The notes below the pieces were generated by a model, which ran no database searches, was not told the DNA's origin, and saw only the letters and a list, made by a program, of their open reading frames with translations. Below, in pieces: positions 1 through 8,826 of a stretch of DNA of 64,000 bases (the first letter of the stretch is position 1; each line of letters starts with the position of its first letter). Both the position numbers and the translations under genes were made by a program. Source of the stretch: JAHBNG01 sp039028975. Lineage in GTDB: Bacteria; Chloroflexota; Anaerolineae; Caldilineales; Caldilineaceae. Where the stretch lies: NCBI GenBank assembly GCA_039028975.1, contig JBCCHB010000084.1, positions 4,895 to 68,894 of the forward strand, written 5' to 3'.

Positions 1-702
1 AAGCCAAAGAGAGAGAAATAGGCTGAGAATGCCTGAAACAAGCAACGCAATCGCTACGTGTGACACGCCGCCACCCATACCAATGACGATAAAGCAGCTT
101 ATCAGCTTCACCAGGCCGCTAAAGAGGGCCACAAGGCTGAGAAACTCCATTCGCTCAACGGCAATAAAGACAGCCTCAGCAATATTGATAATGTTCTCGC
201 TGAGGATACCCCACAGAAAGATCAAAATCACTAGCCGAACGTCCGCCCCATACGGAATCACCCAAACAAAACCGGAAATGATGCCAATAACAGCAAGTGA
301 AAGCAGCGCTCGCAAAAAGACGAAGTTGACAACGTACTTACCTACGTCGCCGCTCTGCTTGGCCGTGTCTCGGATAAGAAGATGATCCAGTCCCCAGAAA
401 GCAAAGCGCGAACCAATGAAAAAGTAGCTAACGGCTAGGGTATAGATTCCAACGGATCCAGCCCCCAAATTCCGCGAAAGATAGACAATAATAAAAATGT
501 TGGCGACCCTATCCAGCAGATCTGAGAGGGCTGTATAGCCAGAATTGCGGACAACAGTGCGTACGGTCCTTACCTGCTTCCCATCAGTTGAGGAAGCGTC
601 AAAAGATTCTTGACCGGACTCAGCGATACTGCGGTCGTTTTCAAACGGAGCCGAGTGTTGATTTGAAAGAGGCTGTCCACTAGGGGAAGGTTTGCGGCTC
701 AC
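1..702 (-). CDS. Polysaccharide flippase (Wzx/MATE-like), 3' end cut by window edge
   Basis: Open to the window edge: 234 codons from a GTG at 702. Residues 1-50 are hydrophilic and Ser/Glu-rich; from about residue 55 the chain is strongly hydrophobic, with at least five candidate membrane segments (for example around YTLAVSYFFIGSRFAFWGLD). This matches the start of the MVF/polysaccharide-export flippase family, which moves lipid-linked sugar units across the inner membrane. The GTG overlaps the TGA of the upstream phosphodiesterase-like gene by four bases (GTGA), which implies translational coupling in the surface-polysaccharide cluster. Residues about 16-28 are encoded by a dispersed palindromic repeat (625-656), so part of the unusual N-terminal extension seems acquired. 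The C-terminal half is not in the window. Family call from the hydrophobic pattern and context. Confidence 0.72.
   Translation of the reverse strand, partial: MSRKPSPSGQPLSNQHSAPFENDRSIAESGQESFDASSTDGKQVRTVRTVVRNSGYTALSDLLDRVANIFIIVYLSRNLGAGSVGIYTLAVSYFFIGSRFAFWGLDHLLIRDTAKQSGDVGKYVVNFVFLRALLSLAVIGIISGFVWVIPYGADVRLVILIFLWGILSENIINIAEAVFIAVERMEFLSLVALFSGLVKLISCFIVIGMGGGVSHVAIALLVSGILSLFLSLWL
625..656 (-). repeat. Arms-only copy of the dispersed palindromic repeat, read in frame in the flippase gene
   Basis: On the minus strand these 32 bases read ACTCGGCTCCGTTTGAAAAC followed directly by GACCGCAGTATC. They are the two outer arms of the elements at 11571-11656, 13251-13456, 32834-32922 and 36705-36792 with the roughly 40-50 base interior missing. 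Here they encode about 11 residues (S-A-P-F-E-N-D-R-S-I) of the flippase N-terminus without breaking the frame. Confidence 0.65.
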
Positions 703-2363
703 AGATAACCTAGATTCTCCAGGCGTTCCATGATCTTGCGCTCATCGCTCTCCGAGAAGGAGAAGGCACCTTCTTCATCCCGCACCAATTCTTTTGAATC
801 TGTTTCGACATCCAAAAAGTCAGGGAAAAATAGCTCAGCCAGCGGACGTCCATCCATGGCTTGGGGTACAGGAATGCCTAGATAAGCGAGGATTGTGGGC
901 GCCAGATCAATCAGCTTGGCTTGGTCAATCGATAAATCGGCTGGTACGCCCGGCCCGTGGGCAATCAGAATGCCCTCTGGCCGATGGGTGGCCGTTAGGG
1001 GAAGCCCGCTAAAATCCCACGTCTTCGCCTCTTGAAAGAGGGGAGGATCATTCTGATCGTAGCGGCCACGTCCCCAATAGCGGTAATCCCGCCACTCAAC
1101 AATCAGATCAGGGGCCTGGTTAAGATAAGGGCCATGGTAAATTGCCTCTCGTCGGTGAACTTCCTTGACCAGTTGCTCATTCGTCTCCGGATCGCGCAAT
1201 GTCGAGAGTTTGGCCACAATCGATTGACAAAGCGCTTCGTACCCGTCTCCTGGTTCAACTGTCCCCTCTGGTTCACGACCGCGTAGGTTGACAAAAATAT
1301 TTCCACACGCGCCCATTGAGTACGCCTTGCTCTTGCCCCAATTCATGGGCGAGGCAAAGAGCTGAGACTCCATCTCTGATTTGGCGCGATCAAAATTTTG
1401 CCCCAGCCGCTTCCGCACCTGAAAGCGCCAAGGAGCGGGCAAATATCGCTTGTAAAGGGTCGCGGCCTGCTTGATAAGTAATGAACTCAAGTTGGTACGC
1501 TTTTGCTTGAATGTCAGGAACCCTTCGTCGGAGAGCCAGCGATTGAGGTTGACAAAGCGATGCAGTTCACCAGCACCATGATCTGACATGGCCAGCACCA
1601 ACGTCTCCTCATCGGTCTGCTCAAGCAGCGCGGGAATCTCGGCATCAATCGCTTGATAGACCTGCAGAATTGCGTCATGAAGGTGACCCACATCAGGATC
1701 ATCCGGCCCATGCTCACTCATAAAGTGCCAGTAGGCGTGCTGGATCTGATCGGTTGCCATAAAGACAACAATGGAAAATGACCAAGGCTCTTTTTGCATT
1801 AGATAACGAGCCACCTCTACCCGATTGCGAATGCAGGTAAGGTACTTGGTCAGAAAGTCTTGTAGGGGATCTGAGGCGTGGGGATCAAAATCAGGGTGAA
1901 CCACATAATCCGGCACCAGAGAAGAAATTTCGTCATATAGCTCTGGCGGTTCAGTAATCTCCGGCCCAACAATGGTCGCAAAGAGTCCGCTCACCATATC
2001 CCCTGGAATAGGTCGAGGTGGAAATGTGTACGGGACATTGAGGGAAATCGAACGTCCTCCTGCTTGACCGATGTAATCAAAGAGCATGGGTGACTGAATC
2101 ATGGAGGCATTGGTAATCTCCATCTTATAGCTGTCCGGACGCCGCCGTACGTGATCATAGATGCCGTGCTTGCCTTGCTGCTGACCAGTCAAAAAGGAAG
2201 TCCACGCTGGGGTTGTTACTGGATGAATGGTAGAAGTTAGAGGAGCGGATGCGCCAACCTCGCAAAGTGCACGCAAATTGGGGAGCTTGCCCTCAGCCAT
2301 CCACGGTCTCATGAGGTCCCACGTAGCCCCATCTAATCCAATGACCAAGACACGTCTATTCAT
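699..2363 (-). CDS. Alkaline-phosphatase-superfamily protein, type I phosphodiesterase/nucleotide pyrophosphatase family
   Basis: 554 residues. The N-terminus LVIGLDGATWD carries the first metal-binding Asp. TTPAWTSFLTG (about residue 50) has the position of the nucleophilic Thr/Ser, MATDQIQHAYWH holds a D-x3-H pair, AMSDHGAGE a D-H pair, and THRPEGILIAHGPG the last His. This is the standard metal-ligand order of PF01663 enzymes, which hydrolyse phosphodiester or phosphonate bonds. No signal peptide is evident. It is the first gene in transcription order ahead of the flippase and follows a GT2 gene by 9 bases, so it probably acts on a sugar-phosphate or polyprenyl intermediate of the polysaccharide pathway. 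The substrate is not readable from the sequence. Confidence 0.85.
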   Translation of the reverse strand: MNRRVLVIGLDGATWDLMRPWMAEGKLPNLRALCEVGASAPLTSTIHPVTTPAWTSFLTGQQQGKHGIYDHVRRRPDSYKMEITNASMIQSPMLFDYIGQAGGRSISLNVPYTFPPRPIPGDMVSGLFATIVGPEITEPPELYDEISSLVPDYVVHPDFDPHASDPLQDFLTKYLTCIRNRVEVARYLMQKEPWSFSIVVFMATDQIQHAYWHFMSEHGPDDPDVGHLHDAILQVYQAIDAEIPALLEQTDEETLVLAMSDHGAGELHRFVNLNRWLSDEGFLTFKQKRTNLSSLLIKQAATLYKRYLPAPWRFQVRKRLGQNFDRAKSEMESQLFASPMNWGKSKAYSMGACGNIFVNLRGREPEGTVEPGDGYEALCQSIVAKLSTLRDPETNEQLVKEVHRREAIYHGPYLNQAPDLIVEWRDYRYWGRGRYDQNDPPLFQEAKTWDFSGLPLTATHRPEGILIAHGPGVPADLSIDQAKLIDLAPTILAYLGIPVPQAMDGRPLAELFFPDFLDVETDSKELVRDEEGAFSFSESDERKIMERLENLGYL

Positions 2364-2372
2364 TAATTGTGA

Positions 2373-3305
2373 TCATCCTCTTTCTGTTGGACTCTCGGTT
2401 CCTGAGGTTCTCGGTTCTTGCCAACCCAATCCCTCCCATAGCCCAGAGAGATAAGCCCCATAATGATTGTTTATCTTCTGGCTGAAGGGGCTAGGTAAGA
2501 TCTGGCGATAGAGGGAATGGCCAAATGCATAGCCCACCAAAGCCGCCCGATGCAGCCCGGTTGCGTGTTTTCGATAGAGCAGCATCTTGCTCCTCCCCCA
2601 CGTCCTGGCAAAGCGATCACTACCCGTGCTCTCTCCTACTTTGTGCCACATCTTGGCCTCCGGTACATACCAGATCAGATAGCCTGCTTTGCGAGCGCGT
2701 AGACAGATATCGACATCATCATAGTAGAGCCAGAAGCGAGTATCAAAGAGACCAATCTTCTCCAACAACGCTCGCGAGAAGAGCATTCCGCAGGCCCACG
2801 CGTACTCGGTCTCCTTTGCCATACTGTTATCAGGGCCATCTTTTTCACCTTCACCCCGATCGTAGGCCCCAAAATCCCAGGCGTGACAGCGGGCACCGGC
2901 AAACCAAATCAGATCGGGCCGATCGTAGTAGTATATCTTGGGCGTTAAAACACCGATTTGTCTGTTTTGCTGAGCTGTATCAACTAGGTGGCTTACCATC
3001 TCAGGATGGAGGGTAGTATCGTTGTTTAGCATGAGCAGGTAATCTGCATCATGAGACAAGGCATGACGTAGGCCGCTATTGTAGGCTGCCGTCACTTCTG
3101 CATTTTCCCCCGTACGCACCTGGGGAACTTGGGGAAAGCGCTCTGCCAAAATTTCTGCACAGCCGTCTGTCGAACCATTATCCACGATGACAACGGCCAA
3201 GTTTTCATAGGAAGAAGCTAAGATAGATTCTACACACTCGGTGGTATCCTCCAGGCCATTCCAGTTGGTGACAATGGCGTAGACAAGGGGTGCTTCTGAC
3301 ATCAA
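2373..3305 (-). CDS. Glycosyltransferase family 2, rhamnosyltransferase-like
   Basis: 310 residues with the GT-A fold signature: YAIVTNWNGLEDT at the start, DNGSTDG near residue 45 for nucleotide binding, LMLNNDTTLHPE (NND in the DXD position, about residue 95) for the metal, and LYYDDVDICLRARKAGY (about residue 195) with the acidic catalytic-base motif. This pattern is that of GT2 proteins adding deoxyhexoses such as rhamnose. It lies between the epimerase-like gene and the phosphodiesterase-like gene on the same strand. An 81-base palindromic repeat separates it from the epimerase. Donor and acceptor cannot be told from sequence. Confidence 0.88.
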   Translation of the reverse strand: MMSEAPLVYAIVTNWNGLEDTTECVESILASSYENLAVVIVDNGSTDGCAEILAERFPQVPQVRTGENAEVTAAYNSGLRHALSHDADYLLMLNNDTTLHPEMVSHLVDTAQQNRQIGVLTPKIYYYDRPDLIWFAGARCHAWDFGAYDRGEGEKDGPDNSMAKETEYAWACGMLFSRALLEKIGLFDTRFWLYYDDVDICLRARKAGYLIWYVPEAKMWHKVGESTGSDRFARTWGRSKMLLYRKHATGLHRAALVGYAFGHSLYRQILPSPFSQKINNHYGAYLSGLWEGLGWQEPRTSGTESPTERG

Positions 3306-3322
3306 TCAACCTTTCTCAATAC

Positions 3323-3403
3323 GTAGCCGTTCAACCCCCTGAGCTTCTCGAAGGGGCGCTTCGGCTTCGACAAGCTCAGCCGACGGGAGGCGTGAACGGC
3401 TAC
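3323..3403. repeat. REP-like nested inverted repeat between two polysaccharide genes
   Basis: The outer arms GTAGCCGTTCA (3323-3333) and TGAACGGCTAC (3393-3403) are perfect reverse complements. Inside them TGAGCTTCTCGAAG and CTTCGACAAGCTCA form a second, nearly perfect stem. The core CTTCGACAAGCTCAG resembles a REP sequence that recurs between genes in many bacterial genomes. It may form a hairpin in the polycistronic mRNA just after the epimerase-like gene's upstream partner. Confidence 0.75.
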
Positions 3404-3405
3404 CT

Positions 3406-4557
3406 CTATACAGCCAAGCCGCGGGTCACCAGCTGTTCTTGGGCTTTCTCAAACGAATCAGCCGGGATCTGGCTGCTAACCCACTCTACAAGCTCGTCAA
3501 GCCCATCCTCAAAGGTCATCTTTGGTCGATAGCCAAGGCCCTTTAGTTGCTCAATATCTGCGTAGCAGTGGCGGATATCACCTGAGCGCGCCTGTTGGGT
3601 CAATTGGGGAGCAACCGGTACATCCATATATTCAGCCAAGGCTACAGCAATTTCGCGGATAGTGATGGGCTGCCCGGTACCAACATTGAAGACTTTGTCT
3701 GTTGCTTCTGGATGATCCATCACCAATCGCGCAGCCTGAACCAGATCAGACACGTGAACAAAATCTCGTACCTGCTGACCATCCTCATAAATTAGTGGTG
3801 ACTTCTGATTAAGCAGCCGACTACAGAAGATAGCCAGCACGCCCGTGTACGGATTGGACAGCGCCTGCCGGGAGCCATAGGTATTAAAGAAACGCAGACC
3901 AACCATAGGTATACCGTAAGTACGCCCAGTCACAAGACACATCTCTTCCTGTGTTTTTTTTGTAATGGCGTAGATACTCATCGGCTCTAGCTGCTTGGCC
4001 TCGCTGGTTGGTACAGGCGTTAATGGCTCTGAGCAGGGCCGGTCATTTTCATCAGTGCCAGGACAGCGCATCTCCCACTCTTTTGCGCTCAACTGTTCAA
4101 CCGAGCGTACCGAAGGCGCAACCGTGCCATGTATGGGACATCGATACGCCCCTTCCCCATAATTTGACATGGACGATGCCAGCACAACTTTGGCGATCCG
4201 ATCGCGAATCGGGGACTCATTAACGATAATATCGAGCAGGGTAGCAGTGCCGCCAATATTGACATCCGAGTACCCCTGAATCTCATACATGGATTGTCCG
4301 ACGCCGACTCGGGCAGCTAGATGATACACTACATCGACACCCCTTAGAGCAAGCTTCAGTTGCTCTCGGTTCCGTACGTCGCCTTGGATCGTTTCACAGT
4401 TCTTATTTAGATAAGCTGGCCACCGATTCTGTTCACCATCATGAACCTGGGGAATGAGCGAATCGTAAATCCGGATGTGATGGTTCTCCTGAAGCAGGGC
4501 ATCAGCCAAATGAGAGCCAATGAATCCAGCCCCACCAGTGATTAGTATAGTTTTCAA
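3406..4557 (-). CDS. Extended SDR sugar-nucleotide epimerase, dTDP-L-rhamnose 4-epimerase-like
   Basis: Starts with KTILITGGAGFIGSHLA, the NAD-binding Rossmann glycine motif, and has the SDR catalytic YAITK (Tyr-x3-Lys) in the middle. Between them sits a cysteine-containing insert (CPIHGT and RCPGTDENDRPC). I recall this insert from WbiB-type dTDP-L-rhamnose 4-epimerases rather than plain GalE. The frame is open to 4611, but I prefer the TTG at 4557: it has GGGAGGA eight bases upstream and begins just after the stop of the preceding GT2 gene, giving 383 residues instead of 401. It would supply a 6-deoxyhexose donor (dTDP-6-deoxy-L-talose) for the neighbouring transferases. The general class is sure; the precise substrate is an inference. 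Confidence 0.85.
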   Translation of the reverse strand: MKTILITGGAGFIGSHLADALLQENHHIRIYDSLIPQVHDGEQNRWPAYLNKNCETIQGDVRNREQLKLALRGVDVVYHLAARVGVGQSMYEIQGYSDVNIGGTATLLDIIVNESPIRDRIAKVVLASSMSNYGEGAYRCPIHGTVAPSVRSVEQLSAKEWEMRCPGTDENDRPCSEPLTPVPTSEAKQLEPMSIYAITKKTQEEMCLVTGRTYGIPMVGLRFFNTYGSRQALSNPYTGVLAIFCSRLLNQKSPLIYEDGQQVRDFVHVSDLVQAARLVMDHPEATDKVFNVGTGQPITIREIAVALAEYMDVPVAPQLTQQARSGDIRHCYADIEQLKGLGYRPKMTFEDGLDELVEWVSSQIPADSFEKAQEQLVTRGLAV

Positions 4558-4561
4558 ACGT

Positions 4562-5446
4562 TCAAATCCTCCCTGGCTCGTTTTGCAGGCTTGCCCCCAC
4601 ACACCAAGCAACTTTGGTTAAGTAGATACCGGGTGCGGTTGGGATAAACCTCAGCATTCCGGGCGTCCGCAGGAAGATGCGTCCCGTCACTGCCAAGGCG
4701 ATCAAGGGCGACAGTAGTCTCACCAGCCAGGGGCGAGAGAGAATGCCAGGCGTCTGGTAGTAGTCATCATATTTCTGACGGTTCAGCCGATTGTAGTAAC
4801 CGCCCCGTATGCCATCTCGCCAAACGGTGCGAAACTCTGTACGGGCAGGATGGTGAGAGACGACGGCCTTCGGCTCAAAGACAAGTCGGTACCCGGCTTG
4901 TGCCATACGAATGGTCCAATCCATATCATGGCCTCGCTTCATCATTTCATCCATTAGACCCACATCATCGACCACCGAGCGCTTGACGGCTAGGTTGAGC
5001 GTTGGAAGATAGCGCATCTCGCGCCGTTCCCGACTAGTTAAATACTCGTGAAAAAGTGATAGGTTATAAACGAGTGGCCAGTAGCCTTCGGTAGGAAAGG
5101 TAACGCCACCCCCAACGACCGATTCACCTGCAGCCAGTCGCTCCGTCATGGCCGTGGCCCACCCAGGCTGAACTAGACAATCTGAATCGACAAAGAGAAG
5201 CCAGCCTCCTGTACTTGCGTGAATCCCTCGATTTCGTGCCTCAGATGCACCAACAGGGTTCCCCGTATCGAGGAAGCGGATATCTGACAGATTTGCTAGG
5301 CGCGACGCATCATCTTTCCCCACGACGATGATTTCGCTCTTGTACTGATTTGGCCCGAGTGATTCTAGCTCGACTTGGATTCGCTCTACGACATTGCGAA
5401 TTAGGGAATCATTCAGAGTAGGGACAATAACGGATAATTTAATCAT
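4562..5446 (-). CDS. Glycosyltransferase family 2
   Basis: 294 residues. LSVIVPTLNDS starts the GT-A fold, GASEARNRGIHAS (about residue 78) and LLFVDSDCLVQPGW with a DSD metal motif follow, and GHDMDWTIRMAQAGY (about residue 180) is the catalytic-base region. The last 60 residues contain two moderately hydrophobic stretches, so it may attach to the inner face of the membrane. Its start overlaps the methyltransferase stop by 8 bases and its stop lies 4 bases before the epimerase start, so all three are co-transcribed and probably coupled. Sugar specificity unknown. Confidence 0.87.
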   Translation of the reverse strand: MIKLSVIVPTLNDSLIRNVVERIQVELESLGPNQYKSEIIVVGKDDASRLANLSDIRFLDTGNPVGASEARNRGIHASTGGWLLFVDSDCLVQPGWATAMTERLAAGESVVGGGVTFPTEGYWPLVYNLSLFHEYLTSRERREMRYLPTLNLAVKRSVVDDVGLMDEMMKRGHDMDWTIRMAQAGYRLVFEPKAVVSHHPARTEFRTVWRDGIRGGYYNRLNRQKYDDYYQTPGILSRPWLVRLLSPLIALAVTGRIFLRTPGMLRFIPTAPGIYLTKVAWCVGASLQNEPGRI

Positions 5447-6446
5447 TTATCCCCCTTCGCCTTGCAAAGAGTAAATGGGTCGGTGAAAGATGGCGAGTGC
5501 CTGCTTCTATCGTTTCATATTGATGAGCCAACTCAACAAGGTGGCGAATAATCGGTGACTTGACTCCGTAGGCGGCCACATCTGGCAGAACGACGCGCCA
5601 CTCTGAGCCAAATTGCTTAGTGGCCGCGTTTTTTAGATCCCAGTAGGAGAGTAGAAATGTATGGTCATAGTTTACATTCATTCGCCACTTCACATACGGC
5701 TCCATGAGCTCTCTAGGTAAGAAGCCAAGCCAACGCAACCCTACATGAGGTTCGGGGAAGAATGGATCATAGCGATTGCGAGAATCCCCACTAAAGATGC
5801 CACCTGATGATAACGTGCGATAGACTTCACGTAACATAATATCTGGTTTGAAGACATGCTCCAAGACATTAATGGCGATCGTATAATCAAATTGCTTTTC
5901 GACAAAAGGTAGCGCCAAGGCCGAGCCTTGGACTAGAAGCACATTCTCAAGGCCCTCACTTTCAACCATCTTTTTGGCTACTAGCAACGCCGAAAGATGA
6001 ACATCTAACCCTACAACCAAATCAAACTCTTGGGCCAAGGCCAGTATCCCTGGTCCGATTCCACAGCCGATATCCAATGCCACCCGCCTATCAGCTATGC
6101 ACCAAGTCTCTTCGAGCCGCTGAGTGAACATGGTATGAAAGCGCGTGCTGCGCTCCCGAATCATCAAGTTATAGTCGGCAAACTTCTGCTTTCGTTGCTC
6201 CGTAGTCGGGCGCGCCTGGACTCGTAAAAGAGCCAGATCCCGAAAGTCAGACGTTTCGTACGCTTCAAGCAACTGCTGAACCAAACGAGCTTCCGCTTCG
6301 GGCGTCTCTTCATGCGGTAGACGCAAATCGGGAATACCAAGCGTCACTGAATATCTGTTTCCGCAGTCTACACAGTTGAGATCTATATTGTGTGAAATCA
6401 GCTCACGCTGGCAAGCCGGGCAGGCTAATGGAAAGTTGGGTAGCAT
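5439..6446 (-). CDS. SAM-dependent class I methyltransferase with N-terminal zinc ribbon
   Basis: 335 residues. The N-terminus has two CxxC knuckles (CPACQ and CVDCG, residues about 9-28) followed by the GIPDLR turn typical of Trm112-like zinc ribbons. The methyltransferase core begins with VALDIGCGIGPG (motif I, about residue 130), then an acidic residue binding SAM ribose (GLDVH) and FDYTIAINVLEHV (motif IV/post-I). The H-V-F-K-P-D continuation is typical of Methyltransf_11 proteins in sugar clusters. It probably O-methylates a sugar or lipid-linked glycan. Next to two glycosyltransferases; overlaps the GT2 gene. Confidence 0.85.
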   Translation of the reverse strand: MLPNFPLACPACQRELISHNIDLNCVDCGNRYSVTLGIPDLRLPHEETPEAEARLVQQLLEAYETSDFRDLALLRVQARPTTEQRKQKFADYNLMIRERSTRFHTMFTQRLEETWCIADRRVALDIGCGIGPGILALAQEFDLVVGLDVHLSALLVAKKMVESEGLENVLLVQGSALALPFVEKQFDYTIAINVLEHVFKPDIMLREVYRTLSSGGIFSGDSRNRYDPFFPEPHVGLRWLGFLPRELMEPYVKWRMNVNYDHTFLLSYWDLKNAATKQFGSEWRVVLPDVAAYGVKSPIIRHLVELAHQYETIEAGTRHLSPTHLLFARRRGIND

Positions 6447-6583
6447 TTATCGATTCGTCTATACTTCATGACTTCTTGCACGTTGTCAAGAAAATTTCGA
6501 ATGGCGAATAATGAATGAAGACGTCTTGGAAGCAAATTTGTTCACCATTCACCATTCAAGTATGACCCCGTCAAATGACCAAA

Positions 6584-7864
6584 TTATTGAATTCTCTTTC
6601 CTAAAACGGCTGATTCGACTGCTTTGGCGAGATCATGCCAACGCTTCTTTGCTTCAATGGATAGCTTACTTTTTTTGCACCCGTTGCTTTGAATAGCCTC
6701 AACGCTCTCTGGGTAATTAGATTGCCGCCTGCCATGCTCCTCAAAAAAATCAATCAGACTCATGGCTAGAGTGTCCATATCCTGCCTGATAGATTCTCCA
6801 CGGGCAGAGTCTCCTGGTGTTATGGCATCTCCCACGGATCGATTTCGCCCTAGAGCCTCATTTGAGTACTCTGGTTCTGGTCGCTCAGACGTCTCTGAGC
6901 CGTCAGTTTGATTTGTTGTTGCGGCTACAATCTCCTCTGGCACGACAGGTAGGCCAAAGCTCACGGCCATCTGGGCCACGGCGCTGCCAGTCACATACCG
7001 ATACGGAGCCGCCAGGACATCTGCTGCAGAGAAATACGTTACAACCTCTTCATTAGGTACGTATCGATCCACGATGGATACACAGTCACCTAATCCTAAT
7101 CGCTCAATTTGCTGTAAATATTCGTCTTTATTTTCCCAAAATTCACCAACAATCCACAAGCTGAGGTGGTCAACCTGTGCACGAACCGCCGGAATGGCGT
7201 CTAGTAGCCGGTCTAGCCCTTTGTAAGCGCGTACAATGCCAAAGAAGAGGATCACTTGAGCTTCCAGATCAATCCCTAGGTGCCCTCGAGCGGTTGGTTG
7301 GTCAATTTGCATCTCCTCAAACATGTTGAATGCAGGCATGGGGACAACTGTTGTGGAGGCTGATGGAATCAGACGCTGCAGGCGTTCTTGTTCTGTATGT
7401 GATTGAACAACAAAGGCGCTACCCCACGCCAATGTAAAACGGGTAAGCCACCTATCCCATGGGCGAGACTCGTGGGGTAATACATTGTGGCAGATAAAGA
7501 CGAGCGGACAGTTGGTTGTTAGGCGGAACAGAAATCCCAGCGTCATCCAAAGAGGAGCAAGAAAGGTTGTCCACCACTGTAAAATAAGCACATCTGGTTC
7601 AAAACGGCGGATCCGCCAAAAGGTCTGTATCCACGTCAGGGGGTTCATCGAATCAAGCCAGTAGTTGGGATCCTGGGCTGTGAACTGATTCTCGCTTGGA
7701 TCCACATCACTGCTGCCTGGGTAAAGCCAGGATGGGTATTGACGGCTGAAGGAGATCAGCTGAATCTCGTGACCTCTTTCGACAAGTGTCTGGGCAAAAA
7801 GTGTCGTATAGTGGGCAATGCCGCCTCGGTACGGATAAACAGGACCAATTAAAACAAATCTCAT
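6584..7864 (-). CDS. Glycosyltransferase family 4 (GT-B) with an unusual C-terminal insert
   Basis: 426 residues. FVLIGPVYPYRGGIAHYTT at the N-terminus is the acceptor-side Rossmann start of GT4 enzymes. FFGIVRAYKGLDRLLDA (about residue 205) is the donor-side G-x-x-x-x-x-K-G-L motif, and APYRYVTGSAVAQMAVSFGL precedes GLPVV, the E-x7-E region. Where most relatives go straight on to the last helix there is a hydrophilic insert of about 60 residues rich in Glu, Ser, Asn and Gly (from about residue 305), then a normal C-terminal helix. It overlaps the downstream-lying GT2 gene by 4 bases (ATGA). Membrane-peripheral cytosolic enzyme, sugar unknown. The 137 bases after it hold no gene. Confidence 0.87.
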   Translation of the reverse strand: MRFVLIGPVYPYRGGIAHYTTLFAQTLVERGHEIQLISFSRQYPSWLYPGSSDVDPSENQFTAQDPNYWLDSMNPLTWIQTFWRIRRFEPDVLILQWWTTFLAPLWMTLGFLFRLTTNCPLVFICHNVLPHESRPWDRWLTRFTLAWGSAFVVQSHTEQERLQRLIPSASTTVVPMPAFNMFEEMQIDQPTARGHLGIDLEAQVILFFGIVRAYKGLDRLLDAIPAVRAQVDHLSLWIVGEFWENKDEYLQQIERLGLGDCVSIVDRYVPNEEVVTYFSAADVLAAPYRYVTGSAVAQMAVSFGLPVVPEEIVAATTNQTDGSETSERPEPEYSNEALGRNRSVGDAITPGDSARGESIRQDMDTLAMSLIDFFEEHGRRQSNYPESVEAIQSNGCKKSKLSIEAKKRWHDLAKAVESAVLGKRIQ

Positions 7865-8817
7865 AACGAACGATTATTCTGGTCTGCTTCGATTGTCCGT
7901 AGCCGTAACATCATCTCTTCTAGCATTTTTCGGTTAAAACCAATCAGATCGGCCAGAATGCCAATTAACACCGTCTGAAACCCGACGATCAGTAGAATGG
8001 CTGCTAGGATGAGTGATTGAATATGACCGCTACCAGAACCAAGTAGATAAAAGTAGAGGAATCTCACGCTGATAGCGACTCCACCGGCAAGAAGCAGAGC
8101 ACCCAGTATGGCAAAGACGCGTAGCGGCCGATACATGGTGTAGGCCCGCATGATGGTAACACCTTGATAAGAGACAAAGTTGAAGTTACCCTTATGTAGG
8201 CGAGAGGGCCGAGTGGGGGCGTTGGTGCGAATGGGTACATAAGTAAGGGCCGTGTGATTTGCACCAGACTGGATGAGAGTCTCTAGTGTATAGGAGTACT
8301 CACTCAGCACCACAATGTTCATCGCCGCTTTACGGGTATATGCGCGAAAACCGCTGGTGGCATCCGGGACAGGGAATCCTGCTGCTTTGGAAATGACCCA
8401 ACTCCCCAACCGCTGAAGCCACCTTTTAATGGGCGAGAAGTGGGGGTGCTGAGCTACGCCCCGGTCTCCAACAACGATATCTGCCTTACCTTCAAAGATG
8501 GGGCGAATTAGCTCAACAATGTCTTCACCAACATACTGATTGTCCGCATCCGTATTGACAATAATATCCGCACCCTGCTGAATGGCTGCATCAACACCGC
8601 TTCGAAAGGCTTGCGCTAGTCCCCTATTGCGCGTTAAACGTACAATGTGGTGAACGCCATGAGCCTTGGCCACGTCAACCGTATCATCCGTGCTTCCATC
8701 GTCCACCACCAGATATTCAACCGTATCGATGCCGGGTAGTTCCGGCGGCAAAGCAGCCAGGGTTTGGGGAAGCACCTCAGATTCATTATAACAGGGGATC
8801 TGAATGATGAGTTTCAA
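7861..8817 (-). CDS. GT2 polyprenyl-phosphate sugar synthase (dolichol-phosphate mannosyltransferase-like) with two C-terminal membrane segments
   Basis: 318 residues. IQIPCYNESEVLP, VDDGSTDDT (about residue 40), NTDADNQY (DXD-type, about residue 92) and FRAYTRKAAM are the DPM1/GtrB signatures. Residues about 230-300 form two membrane helices (FAILGALLLAGGVAISV and LILAAILLIVGFQTVLIGIL), as in GtrB/ArnC-type enzymes. The family transfers a sugar from a nucleotide donor to undecaprenyl phosphate on the cytosolic face. It probably feeds a lipid-linked sugar to membrane GT-C enzymes such as the one at 18527-20146. First gene of the overlapping polysaccharide run. Confidence 0.88.
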   Translation of the reverse strand: MKLIIQIPCYNESEVLPQTLAALPPELPGIDTVEYLVVDDGSTDDTVDVAKAHGVHHIVRLTRNRGLAQAFRSGVDAAIQQGADIIVNTDADNQYVGEDIVELIRPIFEGKADIVVGDRGVAQHPHFSPIKRWLQRLGSWVISKAAGFPVPDATSGFRAYTRKAAMNIVVLSEYSYTLETLIQSGANHTALTYVPIRTNAPTRPSRLHKGNFNFVSYQGVTIMRAYTMYRPLRVFAILGALLLAGGVAISVRFLYFYLLGSGSGHIQSLILAAILLIVGFQTVLIGILADLIGFNRKMLEEMMLRLRTIEADQNNRSL

Positions 8818-8826
8818 TAGCCTATT

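Noticed and set aside
4559..4575. GTTCAAATCC resembling a tRNA T-arm
   Set aside because: It is the ribosome-binding region of the epimerase start; no acceptor stem or other arm can be drawn.
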